Source: Pseudobacter sp.
GTDB lineage: Bacteria > Bacteroidota > Bacteroidia > Chitinophagales > Chitinophagaceae
Direction: 5' to 3'
Assembly: GCA_017849455.1 (NCBI GenBank)
Contig: JAFIGX010000026.1
Coordinates: 124,001-188,000 of the forward strand
DNA: 64,000 nt
Positions 28,442 to 37,712 of this stretch are shown here, piece by piece (the stretch's first letter is position 1; each line of letters starts with the position of its first letter). The notes beneath the pieces are model-generated. The model did not search any database and was not told the origin of the DNA. It worked only from the letters and a program-made list of their open reading frames with translations. The position numbers were made by a program, and so were the translations under genes.

Positions 28442-29518
28442 AACATAAGGTTTAATGATGTAACAAAACTGGGCCCTATATAAAAAATTGCGGCCATTTA
28501 TCCACTTGATAAATGGCGCAATCAAATCCAATATTTACGAAATGAAAAAACGGAGACGGGTTAAATAAATGCAGATTGTTTTAGGAAATCCGGTATGGCC
28601 TGATGTGTATAACTCGGGTGCCGGCGATACAGGGCATTATTTATTAACCACCCATTATTTGGTTTGCCGGAGCGACAGGGCATTCCAATGTATAGCCCAC
28701 GCGCACAGTCCCGATTTCTGGTTATGCTGACCCTCTGCATCCTGAACATAATCAAAGGATCGGTTGTGCTGCATAGATTCGTACCGCCGGCAGCCCGGTT
28801 ATAACAGCTACTTCTCAAGTGGCCTTATAGTGTGATCGACATAAATGACAAATCCGGAAGTGATACCATGGTCCCTGTTCACTTCCTGGCTGAAGCAGTT
28901 GCCGGAATGCGCACCGGCAACTTTCTTCTGCCAGTTAATTCAAGTGTTCCTTATTTATAGTATCACAGAGCTATACCGGTTTTATTCTTGCGGAAAAAGA
29001 TACCGGTTAAACATGTTGGCTTGATCGAATACTGATAACGTTGTAACAAAATTAATCTGCACATCAAAAAACACGTTATGAATTTGGGATAAAAACTTTC
29101 GAAAAAAAGCATTTTTATAAGATCGCTGAAACCCGCGTGGCATCTAAGTGATTACCTATAGAAAGATGTATATGCTTCGGCGTAAAAAATATTCTTTCGG
29201 ATTGATGGTCTAACCGCAATAGATATTGTTTGCTAGATTTATTCACGTTATTCAACAAAGCATCGTCAGCTTATTCCTGGTTAAGGCTCTTTTTATTTCC
29301 TCCTTTGCTTCCATTCTTTCCATCCATTCACCAACTGTTTCACAATAACTATCGTATCTGATTACCGGGACCTTCATTCAATAATTGGCGCGAATATTGC
29401 GCTCAAGAAGCAATCCGTATTCTATCCCCTTCTTACCGTTGATCGTATACCAGTTATCCTATTATCCATATCCTGAAAACTACCTCACCAAACGAACTGG
29501 AACCATAAAATCGTACGT
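28442..29518. other. 1.1-kb stretch without a supportable gene
   Basis: No frame here has the look of a protein, and the base composition drops to AT-rich in the second half. It holds the inverted repeat at 28488-28521, an 8-base hairpin GTTGCCGG/CCGGCAAC at 28898-28921, and two direct copies of ATACCGGTT near 28972 and 29001. It could hide an RNA gene or a decayed gene, but I see no specific sign of either. Confidence 0.5.
28488..28521. promoter_or_regulatory. Inverted repeat upstream of the small exported protein gene
   Basis: GCCATTTATC and GATAAATGGC pair perfectly around CACTT, extended by TTGC and GCAA after a one-base bulge. It sits 52-80 bases before the minus-strand start at 28441, so an operator or leader hairpin is possible. 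Confidence 0.4.
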
Positions 29519-30376
29519 ATGCGAAAGCTATTGGCATGGGCATTACTTTGCCCCATGGCATCATTTTCCCAACAACGGATACATCTCACCCTTTTTGGAG
29601 GCTTCTCTAATTACCAGGGAGATCTGCAGGATAAATATTTCACGCTCGACCAGGCCAACCTGGCGCTGGGGATTGGAGCCAAATATGACCTCACCCCGAA
29701 TTTTGCCCTGAGGGCAGGGATCAATTATGGTACCGTAGGCGCCACCGATAAAAAGAACAAACCTGAATTGCAGGCCAGGAACCTGAGCTTCACCACCAGG
29801 ATACTCGAAGGGAACCTGTTGCTGGAGTACACCCTGTTCGATCTCACCGATAAGAAAATATCTCCCTATGCTTTTGCCGGGGTGGCCTTGTTCCATTTCA
29901 ATCCTTATGCATACGACACACTTGGCAATAAGATATACCTGAAACCACTGAGCACAGAAGGGGAAGGGCTTCCCCAATATCCCGACAGAAAACCGTATAA
30001 GCTCACCCAGTTCGCCATCCCATTCGGAGCAGGCGTCAAGTTCAGGATCAATGATAACACGGTGCTGGGATATGAGATCGGGCTGAGAAAACTGTTTACC
30101 GATTATCTCGATGATGTCAGCACGACCTACGTAGACCAGTTTGCACTTGCCCAGGCACGCGGCCCCAAGGCCGTGGAGATGGCCTACCGTGGCGGCGAAC
30201 TGAAGAACGGAAATCCCAATTACCCGGCCGACGGTACCATCAGGGGAGGCTCTAAATACAAGGACTGGTACTATTTTAGTGGACTTACCCTTACGATCGG
30301 GCTCAATACAGGTGGTAATTATTATGGGGGAAAGGGTGGAAAACAAAGGTTGGGATGCCCCACCCGCGTGAACTGA
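29519..30376 (+). CDS. PorG-like outer-membrane beta-barrel protein (DUF6089 family)
   Basis: A 285-residue exported protein: a signal peptide (cut near ASFSQQ) is followed by alternating polar/aromatic strands such as HLTLFGGFSNYQGDLQDKYF, then ISPYAFAGVALFHFNPYAYD and FAIPFGAGVKFRINDNTVLG, the pattern of the DUF6089/PorG family. PorG is an outer-membrane component of the type IX secretion system, but most genomes carry several paralogues outside that machinery, so a direct T9SS role is only a possibility. The final residues (GGKGGKQRLGCPTRVN) are a basic tail after the last strand. It stands alone and converges on the receiver gene. Confidence 0.7.
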   Translation: MRKLLAWALLCPMASFSQQRIHLTLFGGFSNYQGDLQDKYFTLDQANLALGIGAKYDLTPNFALRAGINYGTVGATDKKNKPELQARNLSFTTRILEGNLLLEYTLFDLTDKKISPYAFAGVALFHFNPYAYDTLGNKIYLKPLSTEGEGLPQYPDRKPYKLTQFAIPFGAGVKFRINDNTVLGYEIGLRKLFTDYLDDVSTTYVDQFALAQARGPKAVEMAYRGGELKNGNPNYPADGTIRGGSKYKDWYYFSGLTLTIGLNTGGNYYGGKGGKQRLGCPTRVN

Positions 30377-30397
30377 TCATGATAAGTTCAATAGGGC

Positions 30398-30787
30398 TCA
30401 ATAAAACGTTTTACCGCCATGGATGGTCCTCAACGCTTTGACGATCTGCTGGGTATCAGCGTGCGATTTGACGATGACGCCCTCTATCCCCAGGCGTTTC
30501 AGTTCATCGGTAGGGATCTTGTCATTGAAGAGAGTGGTGATGAGTATCCTGATATGGGGATGATGCTCCCTGAGCCATCGTAAAGAAGTGAGATTGTTCG
30601 ATTTACTGGTCTTATAACTGATAATGGCGATGTCCGGCAGCCCGGAGGCCTGTAAAATTTCTTCCAGATCTACCTCGGCCCTTATGGCATAGGTCACCCT
30701 GAATCCATTTCGCTCTAAAAAATCTACCAATACTTCACGGTAAAGGTCATGATCATCCACAACCATGATCCTGATCATGTTTGACAT
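30398..30787 (-). CDS. Stand-alone receiver domain with Ser in place of the phosphoacceptor Asp
   Basis: This 129-residue protein is a single CheY-like receiver with no output domain. The acidic pair (VVDDHD, Asp11-Asp12), the conserved Thr (ITTLFND) and the Lys (VIVKSHA) are all present, but the acceptor site reads PDIAIISYK, so residue 57 is Ser rather than Asp. It therefore probably cannot be phosphorylated in the usual way and may act as a constitutive or competitor partner. A kinase with a LuxR-type regulator is encoded about 430 bases away on the other strand; its receiver has Asp57, the equivalent position. Confidence 0.8.
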   Translation of the reverse strand: MSNMIRIMVVDDHDLYREVLVDFLERNGFRVTYAIRAEVDLEEILQASGLPDIAIISYKTSKSNNLTSLRWLREHHPHIRILITTLFNDKIPTDELKRLGIEGVIVKSHADTQQIVKALRTIHGGKTFY

Positions 30788-31220
30788 AAATAAGTAGTTG
30801 TTATCATTTCCCGATTCCTGAAGTTTAACATAGAGTACGGATCATCGAATCCCGAAGGATGATTGTGCTGCTAACCAAATATGGTGATGGATGCCCTTAA
30901 TAGGATCATTCGCTCTTTGCGTTCAATGGAAACCAGATTATTGGAAAGGAGAAGGTTTGTATACGCCCCGGGCAGTCTGTGGGCTACTACCCCTGATCGG
31001 AATTGCTTTTTGAAATTACAACCAGTTTACCTATCAAAAAAATAAAATAGGAACAGTTAGAATGATCCATTCAATTCAACTCCCTGGTGTAACCGGAGCT
31101 ACCCCGGTTCAACCTGCTTATTGAACAAATTCATTTTATCAGCCAATTTATTTTATATTGCTATTGATTTTTCATTGAAGGAATTACCGCCTGCTCGCCA
31201 TTAAACCAATATGATTACCT
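30788..31220. other. 433-base divergent intergenic region
   Basis: It separates the stand-alone receiver from the kinase gene and should contain promoters for both. I could not find a pair of boxes that matches the -33/-7 consensus with correct spacing, nor a small gene. Confidence 0.4.
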
Positions 31221-33065
31221 ATGAGATCATGCAAAACTGCCTGCCTATGCACAGTATTCCTGATGATCGCCTTTTCCTATGCCAAGGCCAGGGAAACCGA
31301 TAGTCTCAGGGTATGGCTCGACCAATTGAACACTCGCTATCAACAGAAGAAGGTGAACGATTCGCTGTATATCAGGTCCATCGATTCTGTTGTCTTCTCC
31401 CTCTTCGATAAGAAAGATCTTCCCACGCTTCTCGATACCTATCATTCCATCGTTTTTTCCGGTACAGGTAATTTTTATCTTGTTCGCCGTATCATCTATT
31501 TCCAGTACCTCGGTATTTATGAAGTGAACAACAACAGCAATGGCAAAGCCATTTTTTATTTCGAGAAAATGGCCGAAGAAGCTCGCAAACAAAAGAGCCT
31601 GCCCAGGGCCATGGCTGCCCACCGGGCCATGATCAATATTCTTTTCAGCAACCAGGATTTCCAGAAATGCTATGAGAAATATCAGTCCATCCGCCCCGAT
31701 ATCCAGTTGCAGACCGACTCGATCAGGACCGGGAAGATCGATCCCCTGATGGCCGATGGGATCTGCGGCATCCTGGAACTGATGACGCTCACTTTTTACA
31801 AAATGAACAATATCCCGCAGGCCAATGAAACCTACGACCTGCTCCGGAAGATGCGAGAATCCGTCAATAAGTATCCCGACCATTACAAGGCATATCTTTC
31901 CAGGATCAACACTTCCTATTATGAAGGGGCCTTCTGCAAAGCCAGCTATGAAAAGAATACAGCCGCCGCCGATTCCATCCTGCAGGCCGTTATCAAAGAG
32001 ATCAGGGCGCCCGATTTTCCTACGCAGCTCAAGCCATTTTTCCTCCACGATGTCTATGAACAGGCCATCGAACATTTCCTGGCCATCAATAATGAAGACA
32101 GTGCCCGCCGATACCTTAATTTCTTCCATGAACTGGAACTGACAGTCGGTACCAACAAGCGGCAGGCCTTCTTTCATGAAAGCATGGCGAAATTGCTGGC
32201 CGGCAACCATGATTTCACGGCGGCCTACCAACACCTGACCACGGCCAGCAAGATCAAGGATTCGATATTGAATGCTACCCTGATCGACAGGGATAATAAC
32301 GTATATGCGCAAACGGAATCTGAGTATAGCCGGAGCCTCCTGGCGAGTGCAGAAAAAACGGCACAGGCCACCAGCCGCAGGAACATGCTGCTGAAATGGT
32401 CGCTCGGACTGATCCTCCTTCTCGCTTTCTTCCTGTTCTGGTGGTACCGTCAGCAGCAGAAGAACAAATTCCTCAATGCCAAACTGAAGATGGCCAGGAA
32501 TATCCACGATGAGATCAGCCCGATGCTGCTTTATGCCAAACTATTGGTGAAAAAAGAAAAGGAATTATCCCTCACCGGTAGCAATAACCTCCAGTTGATC
32601 GAGACCCAACTCAATAATACCATAGAAACGGTAAGAGGACTTTCGCACGACCTGAAATCGACCCGCGAATTCACGACCAACCAGTTGTACCACGAGATCC
32701 GGGAATTGCTCGATAAAACCGAGAAGGTGACCGGCATCACCTATCATTTTCTCTTCAACCGGAAGGAAAAGACCCTGAATTATTTCCAGTACCAGCATCT
32801 CCGCAATATCGTGCATGAACTGGTGAACAATACCATCAAGCACTCCGACTGGAAGCTGATCGAAACCGTTATGCAGATCATTCCCAAGAAACTGGTGATC
32901 CTTTATTCGGATAATGGTCCGGGTTTCGAGCCCGGCTACGAAAACAAGACAGGGATCGGGTTGGAAAATATCAAAGAGCGCGTTCAAAAGCTGAAAGGGG
33001 AGCTGAAGCTGAACAACAATTACCCCGAAGGATATACCATCGAGATAAATATTCCATTGACATGA
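31221..33065 (+). CDS. Histidine kinase with periplasmic TPR-like sensor and HisKA_3-type core
   Basis: A 614-residue sensor kinase. After a signal peptide (MRSCKTACLCTVFLMIAFSYAKA) residues 25-375 are helical, TPR-like repeats probably in the periplasm. One transmembrane helix (LKWSLGLILLLAFFLFWWY, about 394-412) leads to a short cytoplasmic core: the phosphoacceptor His429 in ARNIHDEISPM, the N box in HELVNNTIKHS, and the G boxes DNGPGFEPG and TGIGLENIKER. This is the NarX-like HPK7 class, which pairs with LuxR-type regulators. The partner is the next gene, overlapping by four bases (ATGA), so translation is coupled. The signal is not known. Confidence 0.9.
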   Translation: MRSCKTACLCTVFLMIAFSYAKARETDSLRVWLDQLNTRYQQKKVNDSLYIRSIDSVVFSLFDKKDLPTLLDTYHSIVFSGTGNFYLVRRIIYFQYLGIYEVNNNSNGKAIFYFEKMAEEARKQKSLPRAMAAHRAMINILFSNQDFQKCYEKYQSIRPDIQLQTDSIRTGKIDPLMADGICGILELMTLTFYKMNNIPQANETYDLLRKMRESVNKYPDHYKAYLSRINTSYYEGAFCKASYEKNTAAADSILQAVIKEIRAPDFPTQLKPFFLHDVYEQAIEHFLAINNEDSARRYLNFFHELELTVGTNKRQAFFHESMAKLLAGNHDFTAAYQHLTTASKIKDSILNATLIDRDNNVYAQTESEYSRSLLASAEKTAQATSRRNMLLKWSLGLILLLAFFLFWWYRQQQKNKFLNAKLKMARNIHDEISPMLLYAKLLVKKEKELSLTGSNNLQLIETQLNNTIETVRGLSHDLKSTREFTTNQLYHEIRELLDKTEKVTGITYHFLFNRKEKTLNYFQYQHLRNIVHELVNNTIKHSDWKLIETVMQIIPKKLVILYSDNGPGFEPGYENKTGIGLENIKERVQKLKGELKLNNNYPEGYTIEINIPLT

Positions 33066-33727
33066 ACAAACCGCCCTATCAATCAGTGCTGGTGGTGGAT
33101 GATCACAAAATGATCATCAACGGTATCCGTATCACTATCGGCCATCTCTTCGATGATTTTTATGAAGCGTATAACGGCAGCACAGGCATAGAGCTGGCCT
33201 TGCAGCATCACCCGCAACTGGTGATCATGGACTACCAGTTGCCGGATGCCACCGGCAATATGATCGTCAAGGAGATCAAATACAGGTGCCCCAATTCCAG
33301 GGTACTGGCCTATACTTTCAATTTCGATGAAGACGCCATCCTGAAGATGTTCTCGGCCGGTGTGAACGGCTATGTGCTGAAAAGCGAAGACGACGCCGAA
33401 TTTCTCCGGGCTATCGAATACATCCTCGACGGGCGCGATTATTTCTGCAAGGAAGCCCGCAATCATATCATCAACCGGATCGCTTTCCAGGACGACAATA
33501 CCCGGCTCATCGTGGCCAATATGGAATTCTCCCAGAAGGAGATCGAGATCATCCGGCTCACCTGTTACCAGAAAACGGCCAGGGAGATCAGTGAACAGGT
33601 ATTCCTTTCCGAGCGCACGGTAGAGCAGTACAGGAGCAATATCAATAAGCGCATCGGCGCCAGGAACCTGGTGGGCGTGATCAAGTTCGCATTGAAGAAC
33701 GGGATCATCAGGATAGAGGAGCTGTGA
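33062..33727 (+). CDS. NarL/FixJ-type response regulator (receiver plus LuxR HTH)
   Basis: A 221-residue DNA-binding regulator, the partner of the upstream kinase. The receiver has VVDDHKMI (acidic pair), the acceptor Asp57 in VIMDYQLPD and the Lys in YVLKSEDD. The C-terminal LuxR-type helix-turn-helix spans about 155-215 (FSQKEIEIIRLTCYQKTARE, then ISEQVFLSERTVEQYRSNIN). The start overlaps the kinase stop codon. No target gene is evident from position. Palindrome C3 begins just after its stop codon. Confidence 0.92.
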   Translation: MNKPPYQSVLVVDDHKMIINGIRITIGHLFDDFYEAYNGSTGIELALQHHPQLVIMDYQLPDATGNMIVKEIKYRCPNSRVLAYTFNFDEDAILKMFSAGVNGYVLKSEDDAEFLRAIEYILDGRDYFCKEARNHIINRIAFQDDNTRLIVANMEFSQKEIEIIRLTCYQKTAREISEQVFLSERTVEQYRSNINKRIGARNLVGVIKFALKNGIIRIEEL

Positions 33728-33730
33728 GGT

Positions 33731-33823
33731 GGTTAACTGGTTAACAGGTTGAAAAGTTGACAAGGAGGTTTCCGAAATTCGGAGATATCCTTGTCAACTT
33801 TTCAACCTATCAACCTTTCAACC
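33731..33823. repeat. Family C palindromic octamer element, copy C3
   Basis: Octamer arrays face each other; a perfect 21-base inverted repeat (33746-33766 against 33788-33808) is extended outward by degenerate GGTTAACA-type units. The loop contains a further small palindrome, CCGAAATTCGG. It starts four bases after the response regulator stop and ends 25 bases before the decarboxylase start. Confidence 0.85.
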
Positions 33824-33848
33824 TAACTTGCGGCCATAATTTCGAACC

Positions 33849-35771
33849 ATGGCATTCAGGAACCAGCAGCATTTTATCGATACATTGGAAGAGGCCGGCG
33901 AGTTGGTCCGTATCAGGTCGTTTGTCGACCCGGTATTGGAGATCGCCGAGATCACAGACCGGATCAGCAAAACAAAGGGTGGGGGAAAGGCCCTTCTCTT
34001 CGAAAATACAGGATATGATTTCCCCGTGCTGATGAATGCTTACGGCAGTGAGCGCCGGATGTGCCTGGCCCTCGGTGTTCAGCACCTCGATGATGTGGCC
34101 AGGGATATCGAGAACCTATTCAAATTATTGTCGGCCCCCAAAGAAAGTATTCTCGATAAGCTAAAACTTCTACCTAAACTCAGTGAATTCGCCTCCTGGA
34201 TGCCCAGGGTAAAAAGCGGGCGTGGCGCCTGCCAGGAAGTGGTGATGCAACAGCCCGATATTACCCCCCTGCCGGTGATCACCTGCTGGCCCAAAGATGG
34301 CGGCCCATTCGTTACATTGCCTGTAATTCATACCAAAGATCCCAATACACATACCCGTAATGTGGGCATGTACCGGATGCAGGTATTCGGGCCCACGCTC
34401 ACCGGCATGCACTGGCACAGGCATAAGGTGAGCGCCAAACATTTCAATGAATATAAGAAACTGGGAAAGCGCATGCCCGTTGCCGTTGCATTGGGTGGAG
34501 ACCCCGTATACGCTTATTCTGCCACCGCGCCCCTGCCGGAAAATGTGGATGAGTATATGCTGGCAGGGTTCCTGCGGAAGAAAAAAGTCGAGTTGGTGAA
34601 ATGTATCACTCAACCGGAAATAGAAGTGCCGGCCGATGCGGATTTTATCATCGAAGGGTATGTCGACCCCAATGATGAGATGATCTGGGAAGGCCCCTTT
34701 GGCGACCATACCGGATATTATTCATTGCCCGACTGGTATCCGCGTTTCCATATAACTGCCATCACCCATAAAAAAGACCCGGTCTATCCTGCCACTATTG
34801 TCGGCATTCCACCACAGGAGGATGCCTGGCTGGGCAAGGCCACGGAACGCATCTTCCTGGCGCCCATCAAAATGACGATGGTGCCGGAGATCGAAGATAT
34901 GGACATGCCGGTAGAAGGCGTTTTCCACAACCTTGTGATCACGAAGATCCGTAAAGAGTACCCCGGACAGGGACAAAAAGTGATGAATGCCATGTGGGGA
35001 GCAGGACAGATGATGTTCAACAAAATACTCGTGCTCACGGCTGCCGGTTTTCCCATCACCGATTACCGGCAACTGGCGCAGGATGTCTTCCGGAATATGA
35101 ACCCTGCCACCGACCTGTATTTTTCGCAAGGGCCGATGGATGTGCTCGATCATAGTTGCAGCAAGCTTGGCTTCGGCGGCAAGATGTGTATCGATGGCAC
35201 CTGGAAAACGGAGGAAGAAAAAGAGGAGCGTTTCGGTGATCACCCAACACCTGCTGCGCCGCATGAACAAAAATTATTGTCGGCCTTCCCGGAGATCAGG
35301 GCAGTGAATACAGATCTCGTGAAGATAGATATTCCTTGCCTGGTCATTTCCGTGGAGAAGAACAGGAAGGGCCATATCCGTGAACTGCACCAGCAGTTAT
35401 GTCAGTTGCCTGAAATGGAAGGCATGAAGATGATCCTGTTTGTGGAGCATACCGTCGATGCAAAAGATCTTCCGGTAGCTTTATGGCGTTTTTGCAATAA
35501 CCTCGATCCCAAACGGGACAATATCCTTGTTCAGCAACCATCGCGCACTATCGCGGGCAAGGACTGGGCCTGCATGGGACTGGATGGCACCATCAAGACA
35601 AAAGCCTTTGATGACTTTCAGCGCGACTGGCCAAATATCATCGTAGCATCCGATGCTACGATCGGGGCGGTCGATAAAAAATGGAATGAGCTTGGGATCG
35701 GGCCTTTCATACCATCTCCTTCCTTGAAGTTCAAAGGACAGATATATGGGGAGGAAGCGGTAGTGGCTTAG
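33849..35771 (+). CDS. UbiD-family (prenylated-FMN) decarboxylase, probably menaquinone pathway
   Basis: A 640-residue enzyme of the UbiD family, which removes a carboxyl group from aromatic or unsaturated acids using prenylated FMN. The family core is clear: the GPFGDHTGYYSLPDWYPRFH block, GKATERIFLAPIKM, and the NAMWGAGQMMFNK stretch. Length is greater than E. coli UbiD (about 497), as in Bacteroidota homologues annotated as menaquinone biosynthesis decarboxylases. Bacteroidota lack ubiquinone, so a menaquinone role is more likely than a ubiquinone role, but aromatic-acid decarboxylation is also possible. The UbiX flavin prenyltransferase is not in the window. Confidence 0.85.
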   Translation: MAFRNQQHFIDTLEEAGELVRIRSFVDPVLEIAEITDRISKTKGGGKALLFENTGYDFPVLMNAYGSERRMCLALGVQHLDDVARDIENLFKLLSAPKESILDKLKLLPKLSEFASWMPRVKSGRGACQEVVMQQPDITPLPVITCWPKDGGPFVTLPVIHTKDPNTHTRNVGMYRMQVFGPTLTGMHWHRHKVSAKHFNEYKKLGKRMPVAVALGGDPVYAYSATAPLPENVDEYMLAGFLRKKKVELVKCITQPEIEVPADADFIIEGYVDPNDEMIWEGPFGDHTGYYSLPDWYPRFHITAITHKKDPVYPATIVGIPPQEDAWLGKATERIFLAPIKMTMVPEIEDMDMPVEGVFHNLVITKIRKEYPGQGQKVMNAMWGAGQMMFNKILVLTAAGFPITDYRQLAQDVFRNMNPATDLYFSQGPMDVLDHSCSKLGFGGKMCIDGTWKTEEEKEERFGDHPTPAAPHEQKLLSAFPEIRAVNTDLVKIDIPCLVISVEKNRKGHIRELHQQLCQLPEMEGMKMILFVEHTVDAKDLPVALWRFCNNLDPKRDNILVQQPSRTIAGKDWACMGLDGTIKTKAFDDFQRDWPNIIVASDATIGAVDKKWNELGIGPFIPSPSLKFKGQIYGEEAVVA

Positions 35772-35797
35772 GCTTTTCTTTGATGTCTATATCCGGG

Positions 35798-37708
35798 TCA
35801 ATCGCCCCGGACAATGATCTTTTCGCTTTCATGTTTGTTGACCTCGGCAAAAAAAACGGCCATGTCCTTATATTCATTGGCCGGGATGATATGGTTGTTC
35901 AATACAAGCCGTGCGATCACCATGAAACCATTCCCGGCAGGATTATTGACGACTTCATTCCTGTAATAACCATATTTTGAGCGGACTTCTTTTACGGGAG
36001 GGAGCCTGTCGGGCGTAAACCCTTCCGGAAGCCGATAAAAAGTGGAATCGGTTTTATCGTATGGAAAATTGAAGAGGTATTCCCATTTGCGATCGCTTCT
36101 TCCCAGTTCTTCATCGCAGATCCTGTTGATCCTTGGTCTGAAGAAATATTTATTGCCGGCCTTGAAATCGAATGCCTGGTCGTAGCTGAGTGAGAGGACG
36201 AAACGGTTGCCGGTGGCGGAATCGCCGGCATTGACCATCTCGAAGGATTCGGGTGATTTATATCCCAGGTGGTTTACCATTATTTTTTTCTGCTGTTCTC
36301 GTTCATATTGCATCAGTTCATAGTACTGGCTCCAGAACCCGCCTGTGCAGTAAATAGCCGATCTTACTTCGGCTGCCCCTTCTTTATTGAGGATAATATT
36401 CGTTTTGGTGATCAATTTGTTCCTGTCGCTCGAACTCCTGGGTGTAGGGACCAGTTTCCCGCCTTCTTCTGTAAGCAGGAGGGCATACCTGTTCTCATTA
36501 TCGCTTCCGAGGTCACCACACGCATTATTATTGCTGGTGCATTCCAGCCATAGCGAATCTTTCTCCATCGGCACCAATACCACCGCATGGTTGAAGCCAT
36601 TGGCCGGGAAGTCCGGGCTGACGGGCATTGCATCATATCCTCTGTTGATAAGAGCGGGGTACGCTTTGATGCCCACCGTTTTCAGCATGTAACGCATATA
36701 ATTGGAGAGAGCTTTACAATCCCCATATTTTTTCTCGTCGACGAAAGAAACAGGGAATGGTTTGAAGCCGCCGATCCCCAACTGGATACTCACATACCGC
36801 ATCGTTTTCTTCAGGTGGTTGTAAAGCACTTCGATCTTTTCACGGTCGGTTTTGCAATGCGCCACCATCCGTTTCAATTCTTCGGTCCGGGAGGGGGAGA
36901 ATGGGGCCTGATCATTGTAAAGAGGGTAAGCCCATTCCCCAAATGATTTCCAGGTAGTGCTGCTGCCACGGTATCCGTCGTATTCAAAAGTATTTGGCGC
37001 GAGATGGATCTGTGGGAAATGGTACCGGGCCATATAACTTCCATCTTCCCTTTCTTCCGCTACCAATTGTTTTGCTTCCCAGAAATAGGTCTTGCTATTG
37101 CCCTGGACCGTCGACACAGGTTTGAGGTCGATATTCAAAGACGAATAGCGTATATCCATCTCCGATGGTACTCTCACCGTGAGCCTGTACTGTTCCATGG
37201 ATTGATTGGTCGAATTCACGATCTGCCTGGGAAAAGCGATATAGCCTGTCATCTTTTGCTGGGAGGTTATTTCCAGGGTAAAAGGATAATCAGGGGCGGG
37301 GATATCCAACCGCATGATCATATTATCGGAATGCAGCGACATATTATCATCGTAGGCTGCCGTTTCGAAATCCTTTTTCCGATACCTTTTGATCTCTGCC
37401 CCCAGCGCATTGAATACCCTGATATCGATCTCTTCCACTTTTGAAAACTTATCGAACCAGAAGCGTTGCCGCAGCAGGGGAGCAGCGTCCTTATTGAGAA
37501 AAGTGACGATCTCATGATCATACATGGTATACCGGGAGGGAGATTGAATATCGATCATCGTTTCCCGCAGGCGGTAAACCGCATGAGCGCCCTTTTTCAT
37601 GCTATCGGGAATATTGAGGGCCGTATACTTCAGCGGGTCGGCAGGGGATTGGGCTGGCAGGTGGCCAGATAAGAAAAATAGCAGGGGCAGTATCAGGGAT
37701 TTGCACAT
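35798..37708 (-). CDS. DUF3857/transglutaminase-like exported protein, catalytic triad present
   Basis: A 636-residue exported protein (signal peptide cut near LPAQS) with an N-terminal DUF3857 domain and a transglutaminase-like domain. The catalytic Cys is in KKYGDCKALSNYM, the His in FNHAVVLVPM, and an acidic residue follows in LECTSNN, so papain-like chemistry is possible. DUF3857 proteins are abundant in Bacteroidota and have no settled role; protease or transamidase activity on envelope proteins is conceivable. It starts four bases after the stop of its upstream paralogue and is cotranscribed. A small hairpin (TCCGGG/CCCGGA) overlaps its 3' end. Confidence 0.85.
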   Translation of the reverse strand: MCKSLILPLLFFLSGHLPAQSPADPLKYTALNIPDSMKKGAHAVYRLRETMIDIQSPSRYTMYDHEIVTFLNKDAAPLLRQRFWFDKFSKVEEIDIRVFNALGAEIKRYRKKDFETAAYDDNMSLHSDNMIMRLDIPAPDYPFTLEITSQQKMTGYIAFPRQIVNSTNQSMEQYRLTVRVPSEMDIRYSSLNIDLKPVSTVQGNSKTYFWEAKQLVAEEREDGSYMARYHFPQIHLAPNTFEYDGYRGSSTTWKSFGEWAYPLYNDQAPFSPSRTEELKRMVAHCKTDREKIEVLYNHLKKTMRYVSIQLGIGGFKPFPVSFVDEKKYGDCKALSNYMRYMLKTVGIKAYPALINRGYDAMPVSPDFPANGFNHAVVLVPMEKDSLWLECTSNNNACGDLGSDNENRYALLLTEEGGKLVPTPRSSSDRNKLITKTNIILNKEGAAEVRSAIYCTGGFWSQYYELMQYEREQQKKIMVNHLGYKSPESFEMVNAGDSATGNRFVLSLSYDQAFDFKAGNKYFFRPRINRICDEELGRSDRKWEYLFNFPYDKTDSTFYRLPEGFTPDRLPPVKEVRSKYGYYRNEVVNNPAGNGFMVIARLVLNNHIIPANEYKDMAVFFAEVNKHESEKIIVRGD

Positions 37709-37712
37709 ATTG

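Noticed and set aside
28561..28818. 85-residue minus-strand frame
   Set aside because: Amino-acid composition has no protein character (Arg/Cys/Asn-rich with no hydrophobic core pattern) and it overlaps no conserved motif.
31245..32507. 420-codon minus-strand frame
   Set aside because: It is antisense to the histidine kinase, whose frame has signal peptide, membrane helix and His box.
33731..33823. CRISPR-like array at the octamer repeats
   Set aside because: Units are 8 bases and contiguous without spacers; no cas gene is in the window.
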